A stretch of DNA of 35,728 nucleotides from Alectoria sarmentosa (lineage: Eukaryota > Ascomycota > Lecanoromycetes > Lecanorales > Parmeliaceae). Below are positions 22,590-33,066 of the stretch, in pieces. Each line of letters opens with the position of its first letter. Within the stretch, counting starts at the first letter, position 1. The position numbers were made by a program, and so were the translations under genes. The stretch covers positions 1 through 35,728 of the forward strand of contig WOGZ01000329.1 of assembly GCA_009733775.1 (NCBI GenBank), in the 5' to 3' direction. The notes under the pieces were generated by a model that saw nothing but the letters and a program-made list of their open reading frames with translations, made no database searches and had not been told where the DNA came from.

Positions 22590-25437
22590 TTGGAGAACAT
22601 GGGCCAGAGCAAGTCCCAGACTCTCCCAATACTTCCTTTACCAAAAGGATCAGTGCTGTTGCCAGGCATCACCATTCGTGTACCAGTGGCCAATCGAACA
22701 GATATACCTGCCCTCCTTACCTCTGTTTTCACAAAGGACAGACGGCCTAAGCCAGACGCCACTGCCATTTCCATTGGATGTGTGCCCATCAACTCTTCTC
22801 TGCTTCGATCAGATGGTCAGCAACTGCTTGAAGATGGAGATACTAAAAACCCACGACGAATTGACGATGAAGATACCAATCCCGGCGATGCTGATCACCG
22901 AGACCTATTCATGTATGGCACAGTGGCCAAGATCTCTGGTGTCCAAGGGCGCAGAGCCGATGATCTATCGTTGATTGTGGAGGGCTTGAGGAGATTCAGA
23001 ATAGACAGATTCACGCAAATGAGGCCATACTTCGAGGCAGAGGTGGCCTACTTGGAAGAAGAGGGTATGCAGATCGAATGCTGTGGAAGAGGAAAAGCAC
23101 TAACTGACTGGTCCGGCTATAGTATTAGTTACTGACGCTGAGACACAAGCGCTCTTCGAACATCTCAAACAGCTATCTCGCGAACTTCTTACCCTCGTCC
23201 GAGTTGCTTCATTTCTGCCCCGATCGTCTACAAATCTGTCGCCGCTCCTCGCCAGACGCCTGGAGCTATACGTGTCGAAAAAGCGGCTGGCAGACGCAGG
23301 TGTACTTGCAGATTTCATGACCAATATTGTCGAAGCCTCTTTGGAGGAAAAACTACGAATACTGGCTGCCTTGGATGTGAAAGACAGATTGAATCAGGTC
23401 ATTGAGTTGCTCTCGCGGCAGATACAAGGGATGAAAGGGACTGTCAAGATCACGGCGATCACAAGCTCGATTCCATCAAATCAGGGCCTAAACATCAACA
23501 ATATTAGTCGCAAGGATAGGGACGCTCTAATTAGTCGAGCGATGAACGGCTTCGGAGGTTTCAGCCCTGGCTTCTCTGCACCAGGAGCAGGTGATGAAGG
23601 AGCCGATGAGGAGCCGAACGAACTTGAAGAGCTCAAGAAAAAGATTTCTGAGGCCAGGCTTACGCCTGAAGCGCAGAAGGTGGCAGACAGAGAGCTGAAG
23701 AGACTGAAGAAGATGAACCCTGCGCAGGCTGAATATGGCGTATGTAGGACCTACGTCGAGACACTCGCTGAAGTTCCGTGGAGTGCTGCGACTGAAGACC
23801 AGCTTGGCGTGGAAACGCTGAAACGGGCCCGAAAACAGCTCGATGACGACCATTATGGCTTGCAAAAGATCAAGAAGCGTCTGCTGGAGTATCTCGCTGT
23901 GCTGAGATTGAAACAGGCAGTCAATTCTGACATTGAAGCCCAGATTTCCAAAGCCAGGGAAGAGACTGCTCCCCCGAAAGACGAACAATCGGACTCGGAG
24001 ACCCCACGAGAAGAGAGCGAGGTTGACTCGACTAAGGTGCGAATACTCCAAAGCAAACGCAGAGTCGACAAATCACCTATCTTGCTTCTTGTCGGCCCTC
24101 CAGGCACAGGCAAGACTAGCCTTGCGAAGTCCGTGGCCACCGCGCTGGGACGCAAATTCCATCGCATCTCACTCGGTGGTGTGCGTGATGAGGCAGAGAT
24201 CCGGGGCCACAGGAGGACGTATGTCGCTGCAATGCCAGGTTTGATTGTTAACGGCCTGAAGAAGGTCGGTGTGAACAATCCAGTCTTCCTCCTCGACGAG
24301 ATAGACAAAGTGGGCGGCTCCAATTTCCACGGAGATCCATCAGCTGCAATGCTAGAAGTCCTCGACCCCGAACAAAACTACTCATTCAATGACCATTATA
24401 TCAACATCCCAATAGACCTTAGCAAAGTCCTCTTCATCGCCACAGCAAATAGCCTCGACACCATACCTCCTCCTCTTCTCGACAGAATGGAGACAATCCA
24501 GCTATCCGGATACACCACTGTCGAGAAGCGCCACATTGCAAATCAACATCTCATTCCGAAGCAAATCACTACTAATGCCCTTTCTTCCTCTGACATCCAT
24601 TTCAATGACGACGTTGTAGATACAATCATAACATCATACACTCGCGAATCTGGAGTTCGCAATCTCGAACGCGAGATTGGCTCTGTGTGCCGCTATAAGG
24701 CCGTTGAATATGCAGATGCTAAGGACAATTATACCCTCACAAAATATAATCCTCGCATCTCCGTGTCTGATCTCGAAGAGATCCTCGGCATCGAGCGATT
24801 TGATGAGGAAATTGCAGAGAAAAAATCTGTTCCAGGAATTGTCACCGGTCTCGTGGCTTACAGTTCTGGTGGCCAAGGTAGTATCCTCTTCATCGAAGTT
24901 GCGGACATGCCTGGATCCGGCCGTGTGCAACTGACGGGCAAGCTCGGCGATGTGCTAAAGGAAAGCGTTGAAGTAGCCCTGACATGGGTCAAAGCGCATT
25001 CTTTCGAGCTAGGCCTCACAACGGACGCGAACGAAGACATCATGAAGAACCGTAGCGTGCATGTGCACTGCCCTAGTGGTGCTATACCCAAGGACGGCCC
25101 TTCAGCAGGCTTGGCGCACACCATTGCCCTGATTTCGCTTTTCAGCGGAAAAGCGGTCCCGCCAACCATTGCCATGACCGGAGAAGTGAGCTTGAGGGGT
25201 CGAGTAATGCCTGTGGGCGGCATCAAGGAGAAGCTGATCGGCGCGCTGAGGGCAGGTGTCAAGACTGTGCTGCTGCCCAACCACAATAGGAAGGACATCA
25301 AGGATCTGGCAGAGGAGGTGAAGGAGGGCTTGGAGATAATCCATGTTGGACATATCTGGGAGGCTATGAGGCATGTCTGGCCCGAAGTGCATTGGCCTGG
25401 GGAGCAGCATCTTGCAGGGATTGAGAGCAGATTGTAG
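22590..25437 (+). CDS. Peroxisomal Lon protease
   Basis: ATP-dependent serine protease and chaperone of the peroxisomal matrix, involved in matrix protein quality control. Two exons, 22590-23064 and 23123-25437, separated by a 58-bp intron (GTATGC donor, CTAACTGAC branch, TATAG acceptor), encode 929 residues. The N-terminal LON substrate-binding domain starts with LPILPLPKGSVLLPG. The AAA+ module has Walker A GPPGTGKT 483-490 and Walker B FLLDEIDK around 548-553. The protease domain holds the Ser-Lys dyad in KDGPSAG (Ser819) and GGIKEK (Lys860). The last three residues are SRL, a PTS1 peroxisomal import signal, and no mitochondrial presequence precedes the LON domain. This separates it from mitochondrial PIM1/Lon. 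All catalytic residues are present, so it should be active. Confidence 0.96.
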
Positions 25438-25733
25438 ATCCAAGGACAACGGCGTTTCGAGATCTGAAAGACCCAAATGGTCGCTTGGATACTGTTGCTC
25501 AGCGACTTGGCCAATTGAAGGCACAAGATACGCGTACAATCATTTGTTTGAATATGCGAAAGTCTCAAGAAAGATCAATACATATTTCCGATGCCTTGTA
25601 CATATTATACAGCTTAAGCCATCTGAACGTCACCATCAACACCCATGAAAGCCATCGCTGCGTAATCCTCAACGCAAAGGCCTGTTGCATGATCTTAATC
25701 GCTGGACGCTCTGCTGTATAAAGTTCCCATTGT
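25438..25733. other. Convergent 3' gap
   Basis: Just under 300 bases between the Lon stop and the stop of the minus-strand Sna-type gene. No gene seen. Confidence 0.5.
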
Positions 25734-26183
25734 TCACTTCTGCACCTTGTTGTCTCCTTGAATCGCCTGCTGATAAGAGGGTGGCACACCTCCCTGAGCG
25801 CTCTCCCCTCCAGCCTGCTGTCCCTCCTGTTGGGAAACGGTGCCATACCCCCTCTGCTGCGGTCCAGCAACATGCATATGCTGGCCACCGTGCGGCTGAT
25901 TCTGCTGCCTTGGCGCTTCGTTGCTGGGCTGGTGGTTCACATAGTAGTAAGTGACCCTTCCGTTCTCGCCTTGGTCATTGGGTATGGTTTGGTATTCATA
26001 GTCGTCGGGTTCGGGGTAGAGGGAGATGATGTACCAGGCGTGGATGAGGCCGGGGACGTAGCCGAGGGTGCAAAGGAGGATGTTGATGAGGCTGTCAGCG
26101 GTGCAGATGCCGGATTTGATCCAGACGGCGATGGGGGGGAATAGGATGGCGAGGAGGCCGAGGAAGATGTCGCCGCTGCACAT
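25734..26183 (-). CDS. Sna/Pmp3-type small membrane protein with PPxY motif
   Basis: Intronless gene for 149 residues. The first ~55 residues are the Pmp3/UPF0057 domain: two hydrophobic helices (about 5-22 and 31-56) with the family pattern LAILFPPIAVWIKSG, then LINILLCTLGYVPGLIHAWYII. The rest is a hydrophilic Gln/Gly/Tyr-rich tail ending in VPPSYQQAIQGDNKVQK. PPSY at 134-137 is a PPxY motif, which in yeast Sna3-type proteins binds the WW domains of the ubiquitin ligase Rsp5 and directs vacuolar sorting. By that analogy this is more likely a Sna-like endosome/vacuole adaptor than a minimal Pmp3, which lacks the tail. The start is chosen at the Met immediately before the first helix. Confidence 0.9.
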   Translation of the reverse strand: MCSGDIFLGLLAILFPPIAVWIKSGICTADSLINILLCTLGYVPGLIHAWYIISLYPEPDDYEYQTIPNDQGENGRVTYYYVNHQPSNEAPRQQNQPHGGQHMHVAGPQQRGYGTVSQQEGQQAGGESAQGGVPPSYQQAIQGDNKVQK

Positions 26184-26912
26184 GGTTTTGGAGGTCTATA
26201 GGTTCGATGAAGAGAACGGTGGCTGTTGGCTGGTAATTGTGATGTCGATGTAGATGCTATAGTCAGGAAGGCGAAATGGAGACTGGAGAGGAAGTTGTGT
26301 CTGCCTGACAGTCTGACGGTTTGACAGTCCGAATTTTCCGAATTGTGGCTGGGTCTTGGCAATGATGAGCCGCAGCCGCCCTCGCGCGTTGGACTCGTTG
26401 GCGTTGAGCGCGTGTGACTGAGCGAATGTCGAACATCAACAAAGAATCTCTTCAAGACCCGCATGCGGCGAACGTGGTCCATTCCGAGCTTTAAATCTCG
26501 CAGAATATAAGAGTATTCTAACAAGCGCCTTCAAGTCCACGGACAAAGGATTCTAAATGCCTGATACCACGAGAACTGCCGCCGCGGAGAGCAGGCACCT
26601 TGACTCACCATTCAGCGCCCAAGATCAACACATGTGGAGGAAGTGCGCCTTGAGCCGGAAGAATTGCGAAGCACGGTGACAATTGCGATCAATAGGAAAA
26701 GCCTGCGAGAATAGTATTGTTATTGTTGAATTGGGGTTTGGTCAATAGGAACTGGGTGCGGCAACAATAGCGTGTTGGAACCGTCAATACTAGGCGAAGG
26801 AGTGAATAGCATCAAGCTCAGCGCAGAGGGAAAAGACCAACCTCCTCATTTCCACTAGCGCCAGACCGTGAGCTTTCCTTCTATTTCATTCCTTCGAATT
26901 CTTCCATCTTTT

Positions 26913-26940
26913 CAACATCTACAACATCTACAACATCTAC
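26913..26940 (+). repeat. (CAACATCTA)3 minisatellite
   Basis: Three tandem copies of a 9-base unit, followed by CCCACACC/CACGCC words, about 225 bases upstream of the SUN gene start. Confidence 0.85.
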
Positions 26941-26981
26941 ACCCACACCCACGCCCACACTTCGTTCCATTCCAACCATAC

Positions 26982-27083
26982 GCTTCTGGCAAGCAACCTT
27001 TCCACTTACACATCTTTAATCTGTAGCTTCTGGAAAGCCTACATTCACAAAACATTTTTTCAACTCATCTGCTTCTGGCAAGC
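26982..27083 (+). repeat. Three spaced copies of GCTTCTGGMAAGC
   Basis: GCTTCTGGCAAGC occurs at 26982 and 27071, and GCTTCTGGAAAGC at 27026, so the spacing is 44 and 45 bases. Each copy can pair GCTT with AAGC around a five-base loop. The copies lie 80-180 bases before the SUN gene start codon, within its probable 5' leader. Confidence 0.75.
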
Positions 27084-27164
27084 TTCAATCCAATTCTCTC
27101 GACTAATACACGGCTTCGACACTCATACCTAAATCCAAGCACTCTACCAGCCATAACCGACACC

Positions 27165-28754
27165 ATGTCTACCTCAGCAAACCAGCGTGTCACCCGCTCC
27201 GCCTCAAAGGCACGTTCCACTGGAGCTGCGTCCACTGGTGCCGCCTCCGTCGGTGCCCCCAGCGTTGGCCGCTCTCGTCGTGGCGGCTCTGCAGCTCCAT
27301 TGGCAGAGGACGACAAGCCAGCCGTCGGCAACCAGGTCACTCGTGCCTACGGCACAGAGGGCGAGTCAGCACAGGTGCAGCTTCTGTCTGCCCAAATTGG
27401 CATGAACCAAGCCGTCAACCCTATCGCCAACGCTGTTTCCAAAGCTCAAGCTCCGGAGACTCAAAATGCCGACACTTTCGGTAGACTTCCAGCGCTCTCC
27501 GAGGAGCCAGAGGCAAGCGACCACGCCAATCAGCCTTTCGTCGATCGCATGCCTTATACCATCCAGCATCAACCTTTTCCCATTGAAAGCATCCAGAGCG
27601 AGCCACCCGCGCAACCTAGCTTCTTCTCTAGGCTCTTCTGGGCTCCTCGTCGTGGCGGGTTCAATGCGGAAGGTCCAAATCAAACAGCCAACAACGCCAT
27701 CGCAGAACGCGTTCAAAATCCTATCAATGAACTGAACGAGCCACGGATCGACTTTCAGCCTGGACCAACGACTTACCATGTCGTCCATCCTTGGTCGTGG
27801 GCTGAGCTGATGAAGGATTTGTTGATTGTTTGCGCGTTTCTGCTAGCCGTCTTCTGGATCTACGAGGGTGCGCGTACTCCTGTGTTCGGATTTGGGAATG
27901 AGTCTTCGTTCTCCAAAGAAGTCAATGAGTCAAACGCGTCATCACGGAAGTTCCAGCTACTCAACTACCGTCTTACCAAAGTCGAAGATCGTATGGAGAA
28001 CATCCCACTCAATCTTCAGCCTAGCGACGCTACGCCTGAGCTTCAAATCAACTGGTTCAACCCTGGCTTCGGTACTGGTGTCGACTTGTATCTCTCGTCG
28101 CCGACGCTCTCAAAGTGCGATCCGACCTGGACTCCGAATGGATGGCCTTGGTCGTTGTTCAAAACGCCGTCCTGTCCAGAAGTTCTACTCTCCGCACCAC
28201 AGCTCGAGGCCCTCACCCAGTGGGACGATCCAGTAACTGATGCCTGGTGCGCTCCACCCTCAAACGGCAAGATGCAACTGGCTGTCGTCTTACCTCGCAC
28301 CATCGCACCCACCGAACTCGTCATCGAGCACGCCGCCATGAATGAAATGCCAATCGGTTTCATGGCCAATTCCCCAAAGGAAGTCGAACTGTGGGTCCAC
28401 ATCGCCGACGACACCATTCGGGCCGCCGTTCTGGGGGCCGTTAGGCACCTGCATCCGTCCCTGCTCGAGGATTCTTCCCCGCAGAACAAGGCCATCGGCG
28501 ATCGAGCTCTCCCGTTCGATTACGTCCCGGTTGGGCGCTGGAACTACAACATCTGGACCAACCAGCGGGTGCAGACCTTCCCGGTGCCTTTTTCTCTGCA
28601 GAGTTTCGGCGTCAGCACCGACAAAGTGGCCGTCCGCGTCAATTCCAACTGGGGCAACGAGCCACACACTTGCGTCAATCGCCTGCGTTTGCACGGGGAG
28701 GATACGTCGGGAATACTGGAGAAGTTGGAGGAGAGGCCCGCCCAATCCGGTTAG
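27165..28754 (+). CDS. SUN-domain inner nuclear membrane protein (Sad1-like)
   Basis: SUN proteins span the inner nuclear membrane and bind KASH partners in the perinuclear space, linking chromatin or the spindle pole body to the cytoskeleton. The intronless gene encodes 529 residues. The N-terminus is Ser/Ala/Arg-rich with RVTRSASKAR and GRSRRGG, suited to the nucleoplasm. A single transmembrane helix lies at about 217-234 (LMKDLLIVCAFLLAVFWI). A short stalk follows, and then the C-terminal SUN domain with DAWCAPPSNGKMQLAVVL, TELVIEH, SPKEVELWVH and the closing NRLRLHG. Topology and domain order match the family. The last dozen codons overlap the first copy of a tandem duplication, and the stop codon lies inside that copy. 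Confidence 0.9.
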   Translation: MSTSANQRVTRSASKARSTGAASTGAASVGAPSVGRSRRGGSAAPLAEDDKPAVGNQVTRAYGTEGESAQVQLLSAQIGMNQAVNPIANAVSKAQAPETQNADTFGRLPALSEEPEASDHANQPFVDRMPYTIQHQPFPIESIQSEPPAQPSFFSRLFWAPRRGGFNAEGPNQTANNAIAERVQNPINELNEPRIDFQPGPTTYHVVHPWSWAELMKDLLIVCAFLLAVFWIYEGARTPVFGFGNESSFSKEVNESNASSRKFQLLNYRLTKVEDRMENIPLNLQPSDATPELQINWFNPGFGTGVDLYLSSPTLSKCDPTWTPNGWPWSLFKTPSCPEVLLSAPQLEALTQWDDPVTDAWCAPPSNGKMQLAVVLPRTIAPTELVIEHAAMNEMPIGFMANSPKEVELWVHIADDTIRAAVLGAVRHLHPSLLEDSSPQNKAIGDRALPFDYVPVGRWNYNIWTNQRVQTFPVPFSLQSFGVSTDKVAVRVNSNWGNEPHTCVNRLRLHGEDTSGILEKLEERPAQSG

Positions 28755-28823
28755 CCAGGGTGTCTCCGTGATACTCGAGAAATTGGAGGACAGGACCACC
28801 AGATCCCGGTTGGTCAGCCAGGG
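28713..28823 (+). repeat. Imperfect tandem duplication over the SUN gene 3' end
   Basis: Copy one at about 28713-28760 starts ATACTGGAGAAGTTGGAGGA, and copy two at about 28771-28823 starts ATACTCGAGAAATTGGAGGA. Both end in AGCCAGGG. The offset at the left end is 58 bases, so copy two is in a different frame. The CDS stops inside copy one, whereas copy two would read ILEKLEDRTTRSRLVSQ and on to a TAA at about 28840 in the +1 frame. Confidence 0.8.
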
Positions 28824-28842
28824 CATCAAGCCCTTCATGTAA

Positions 28843-29073
28843 CGCGCTCATGATGTATCAGAACCAGTAGATTAGCACAGCACCGAACAATGTAATACAG
28901 CCATCAATCGTCGCTTTCCTTTCCGTCGTGACTGGAAGCTCTGCTGTGCTCTGCCCAGGGTACATGCCCTGAAAATGTGCATGCCATTCAAAGTATCAAA
29001 CAAACCACTGAGGGATATCATTGAACATCAAGCAATAAACCCAACCCCCCCCCACACACAACCGCTCCCTTCG
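28843..29073. other. Short convergent intergenic gap
   Basis: About 230 bases between the SUN gene and the GPCR gene stop codons. It holds the two 3' ends and nothing else visible. Confidence 0.5.
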
Positions 29074-30585
29074 TCAGTGGCCCCTCAGACTCGCAACACT
29101 GCTATCATCACTCACCAACCGCTGACTCGTCCTCCGGCTCGTGAACCGCTCCAACCTCGTCTCCCCCTTCCTCCCCCCCGTGAACCGATCCCCCCTCGCA
29201 TCCCCCTTCGCCGTCCCCACCAAGTCCCCCAACCCCACCACCACCGCGCCACTATTCCCCACCGCCCCACCGCCGCCCTTCCTCGGCAACAGCAGCAACA
29301 AGTCCGACTGCGCCCCCGTCACGGAGCGCCACAGGTTCGCGCACGCCGTCTGGGACGTGACGACGTAGACGAGGGCGTTGCAGAACCCCTGCAGGGGCAG
29401 CACGAGCGATTCCGTGTAGTTGAGGCCGAAGTTGTAGCGGTCCGGGTGCGCGAGGGCGTAGAGCCGGTTCACGCTCGAGGGCAGCCAGGAGAGGAGCAGG
29501 GCGCTGAAGAAGAGGAAGGCGACGCGCGCGTAGAGCCAGGCTTCCGGGTTCGTTTCGCTCAGGGCCGCGTTGCGGGTCAGGGTGCGCACGCGGAAGAGGT
29601 CCGGCGCCGAGGGTTTCCTTTGCTGGCGAAGGGGGTCTGGGCCGACTTCTATGTTGACGCTGTAGGGGTCGAAGCCGCCGGGTTTTCCGGGGCCCATGCC
29701 GGCGTCGTTGATGCTGTTGGCTGGGTAGAGGGAGGATTCGATGGCGTAGGTTGTGACGTCGACTTCGGTCGTGACGGTGCCTTGGAAGGGGTTTTCGTTG
29801 AAGGGGTTGAAGAGGCCGTGGAGCTGGTGCCGGTTGTTCCAGACTTTGCGGAAGGCCATGATGTAAATGATCAAGGCGAAGATGAGCGCGATCCTGGGAG
29901 CGATGTGCGATTAGTGCTGGACAAGTGCAGGGGGGAAGAGTCGGAATTACCACACGACGCCGTAGAGGGTTGCAACGCGCAGAAAGTCCCACTGAGGGGA
30001 CACCCAACACCAAAGCTGATTCAGCGTCAGCGAGTTGCTTTTTAACGCTGTGTGACGTACTCACGAGAGCTGGACCGTAGATCTTCCCTCGGCTGTTGGT
30101 GTTTATGAAGAGGTATACCAAAGCTGGGATGAAGGAGCATCCGTAGCATCCAAGGAAATATTTCCACTCCTGTCTCCGCATGCGCTCTGAGGTCCATCCC
30201 CGGAACAAGGCGAGGTAAACATTCAAACCCATGCATAGAGCCCAAAGAGTATCCACTCCAAGAAACCTGCACTGGACATTAGGTCCTGGCCGAGCATGGG
30301 AGGTCTCGTCCATCTAACATACCATTGTATAGCAAAAGCTTGGAATTGACATAGCGACGAGTTCTGGCCTGCAGAAACGCCGTCTTCTGCAATCAAGGCT
30401 GCAATGTTCATGCCCAGGTTACTAAATGATGCGAAGAAGAAGAGCCGGTTGATGGGTTTGTCGAAGCCTCGTCCCAGGAGGAAGGTCGATAGTATGAAGA
30501 GGATGCCGACAAGAGAGAGAATGGACGTGACTCTTTCCGTTATCATCATGGCATTGACCTGGCTGGGGGTCGCTTTGACGGCCAT
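29074..30585 (-). CDS. cAMP-receptor-like G-protein-coupled receptor
   Basis: Plasma-membrane seven-helix receptor of the fungal class related to Dictyostelium cAMP receptors (GprH type). Four exons on the minus strand, 30585-30323, 30266-30065, 30015-29951 and 29893-29074, give 449 residues with consistent phases; introns are 56, 49 and 57 bp. TM1 and TM2 lie at about 21-37 and 47-66. TM3 follows SSLCQFQAF and crosses the first intron as AIQWFLGVDTLWALCMGLNVYLALF. TM5 is VATLYGVVWIALIFALIIYI. A third intracellular loop of about 100 residues precedes TM6 (YARVAFLFFSALLLSWLP) and TM7 (LPLQGFCNALVYVVTSQ), where LPLQGFxNxxVYxxTS is a family signature. The cytoplasmic tail is Arg/Ser/Gly-rich. 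The ligand is unknown. Relatives are implicated in nutrient and stress sensing. Confidence 0.92.
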
Positions 30586-33066
30586 GATGGCCGGTCGCTT
30601 GCAGGGTCAATAGAGCGCTCGAAATGGTCAGCTCAGCGCAAAGGTCGACGATATGGTGACATGCAAGCCCTTGCTCAACTAAGAGTAATCCTAATACTGT
30701 GGACGAGGGAGCCTACTTGTGGATGATGGCTCCTTTCGAGGCATTGAAGGAGACCATGTTTTCATCCAATGGTAGCTCAAGAAAAGTGTTAACAGCACAG
30801 CTGCGTATGCATGGCAACGGAAAAGCGAAAGCGGAGGAAGAGACGTGGGCTCGCCAATGCAGGAAAAGGCAGAACAATGATACAGTAGCGACATCCTTAG
30901 CTGGCTAGGAGAAAGCAGTGAGTGGGGCCCGGTGCAGACAGACAAGCAAAAGAGAGTAAGTTTGCATCCCTGCCCATGTCCTCCAGACAAGTCGCGTTGG
31001 ACTAAGGTAGGCATCTTACTACAGGGGCCGTGGCAGGCTGGGTCCAAGCTTGTAGGCTTGCAACAAGGCCACCCCACTTGCTACTGTACTGCCGGGAGTC
31101 GGGACCTGGGGAAGTGGATCCCATTATCCATCATCCATCACCATCATCCTGTCATTATTATTGTCCCCTCATCCCCCTCTTATTCACCGACTCTGATAAT
31201 ATGACTAATGGAAAAAGGCCGGCAAATACAGTTGAAAGATTGGAGAAACAATTTGGGTCTAGTCAGGACGAGTTTGATACTTAATAATAAGGTGATGATG
31301 ATGATGATGATGATACTACTAGCGTAGGATGTAACCGATTAGCATCGTCGATCATCCATGCTTAACCATACCAAGCTCACCAAGCTCAATAAGCTAACAC
31401 TTCAGCTATCAAATCCACCAATGGGAACATGCTGCGGGGTCTCAAATCCGTGGATATTTGGATGGAAAAAAGGCAAAAGGGGAAAAAGAAAAAAGAGCCT
31501 GAAACTTGCCACGTGAATGACGCAGTAGCCTGTCTGCATCCTGCCCGTCACCGCTTTGGGGCTCCAGCTTGCTGTCCTCTCATGTGCGGCTGACTTGTTT
31601 CCGTTTCAGCGTCAGACACTCTCTTCTGACTTCCCATCCCCTCGGGCAAATACATCTTCACTTGTCGCCATGAGCAGTCCTGGAGAAGCTACTGTACACA
31701 GCAAATACTGGTAATGGATGACGTCCAAGATACACTAGAGCGGGAGTGTGCCCTGTGCCGCCCACTAGGTCCCTCTCACGCCGGCCGAGGAAATCCTCAA
31801 AATCCCGACCTAGGCGGTTGCGGCCGTCTTACAAAATTCCGGCCTTGGTGGATAATGGATATTAAGCTTCGGGCGGGGCCACGGACAAGTGAGTCTGCAG
31901 CACGATTGCTTCGAATCGTTCGAGGCGCAGAGTAGTAGCTTAGTAGTAGTGCTGGCTGCTGCTACGAGGATAGAGTTCGCAGTGGCCGATTGAGGTGGTG
32001 AGATAGGCGCTACGTTGCATTATGCAAAGGTGATCATTCGAGACTCCAACATAGATATCAGGTGGGGAGGATGACCGTGCAGAAGGAGAGGCTGAAGGCA
32101 CGAAACGACGAAATCGAAGCAAGGCTGTCCACGTCTTTGCATACCCCGACATAACCGGAATGACCAGCTCGATTCCCGAGGCCGGTAGGTAGGAGGTAGG
32201 TGGCCCTGGAACGATAAGAGAAGCTTAGCGTATCACACCATAGTATTCCATCAGAATCTAGAAAGACGATAAACAGTCGACTACAGACTGGACAGGTAGC
32301 CGGAGGGTAGGGCCGGTGGGTAACGTCGGACAATAGCACTGCGACTCTCCACACCCTCACCACGGAGAAGAATCAGAGCAGACACATGAAGTGCGGACCG
32401 CGGACTTCTCTTCGCATTGGTATCATAACCCGAATGATACTCTAGCGTTTGCAAGGAACGATGGCTACCTTACCTCACCTTACATTTTCCTCTTAGTCAT
32501 CATCTTGCACTGCGGAATCGTCACAAGCTAGAACTCGCCTCAGTAATAAACATTTAAACAGTCCAAGTATGAACTGACCTCTGACAAGGCTGCACCTCTT
32601 ACGCGCGTCTCTCTGCTATGGCACAGAGCTCAGTCACACCACCACCACATGACGATTACATGGGCACCAAACGTATCCACGGATTGCAACACCACCTTCC
32701 TACTTAGAGTAATCTTACACCGCAACTTTGACTCGACATCCTTCTTCCTTTAACAATCAAAATCTAGAGTCGGTCAATCAAATCATTACGTGAGTCAGGC
32801 GTCGGAGCAGCAGAAACCAATCAAGTTCTCTCTTCCTTCATTAGGCAAGAAATCTAAAATTCGGTCTATTGATGGGTTTCTGCTTCCTCCGCTACTGCCA
32901 CTTCTCCCTACCTAATCTTCATTTTCGAGCATTTTGTCCTCCCATTTTGTCCTCCTTGCCTCTCCTTTGTCGCCACCTTTATAAACATGTCGTTACTCTT
33001 ACTCCTCGCGCTGTAAACATCAATCCTTCACACCTGCGAATTTTCTAGGATTAGCCCAAAATAGTC
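30586..33066. other. Long intergenic region without supported gene
   Basis: About 2.5 kb. The first part is the likely promoter of the GPCR gene. Short open frames occur on both strands but none has a recognisable domain, a consistent splice pattern or fungal-like codon bias. It contains a TGA microsatellite, A-rich stretches near 31460-31500 and pyrimidine-rich sequence near 32700-33000. Confidence 0.5.
31293..31313. repeat. (TGA)7 microsatellite
   Basis: Seven perfect TGA triplets. Upstream frames end in stop codons just before it, so it does not look coding. Confidence 0.9.

Larger units (their letters stand above)
26184..27164. promoter_or_regulatory. Divergent promoter region Sna-type gene / SUN gene
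   Basis: 981 bases with no supported gene. The part before the SUN gene is pyrimidine-rich and contains two small repeat arrays, listed separately, that probably lie in its promoter or 5' leader. Confidence 0.55.

Noticed and set aside
28975..30045. 356-codon plus-strand frame antisense to the GPCR gene
   Set aside because: Its Pro/Arg- then Val/Glu/Gly-rich composition is the mirror of GC-rich GPCR coding sequence, and it has no domain. It is a shadow of the minus-strand gene.
30691..31077. 128-codon Cys/Leu/Ser-rich minus-strand frame upstream of the GPCR gene
   Set aside because: No domain, unusual composition and no splice context. It lies where the GPCR promoter is expected.
31293..31313. 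TGA/ATC triplet run considered as an Asp-repeat coding tract like the one at the right edge
   Set aside because: Flanking sequence in the corresponding frames contains stops and has no protein-like continuation.
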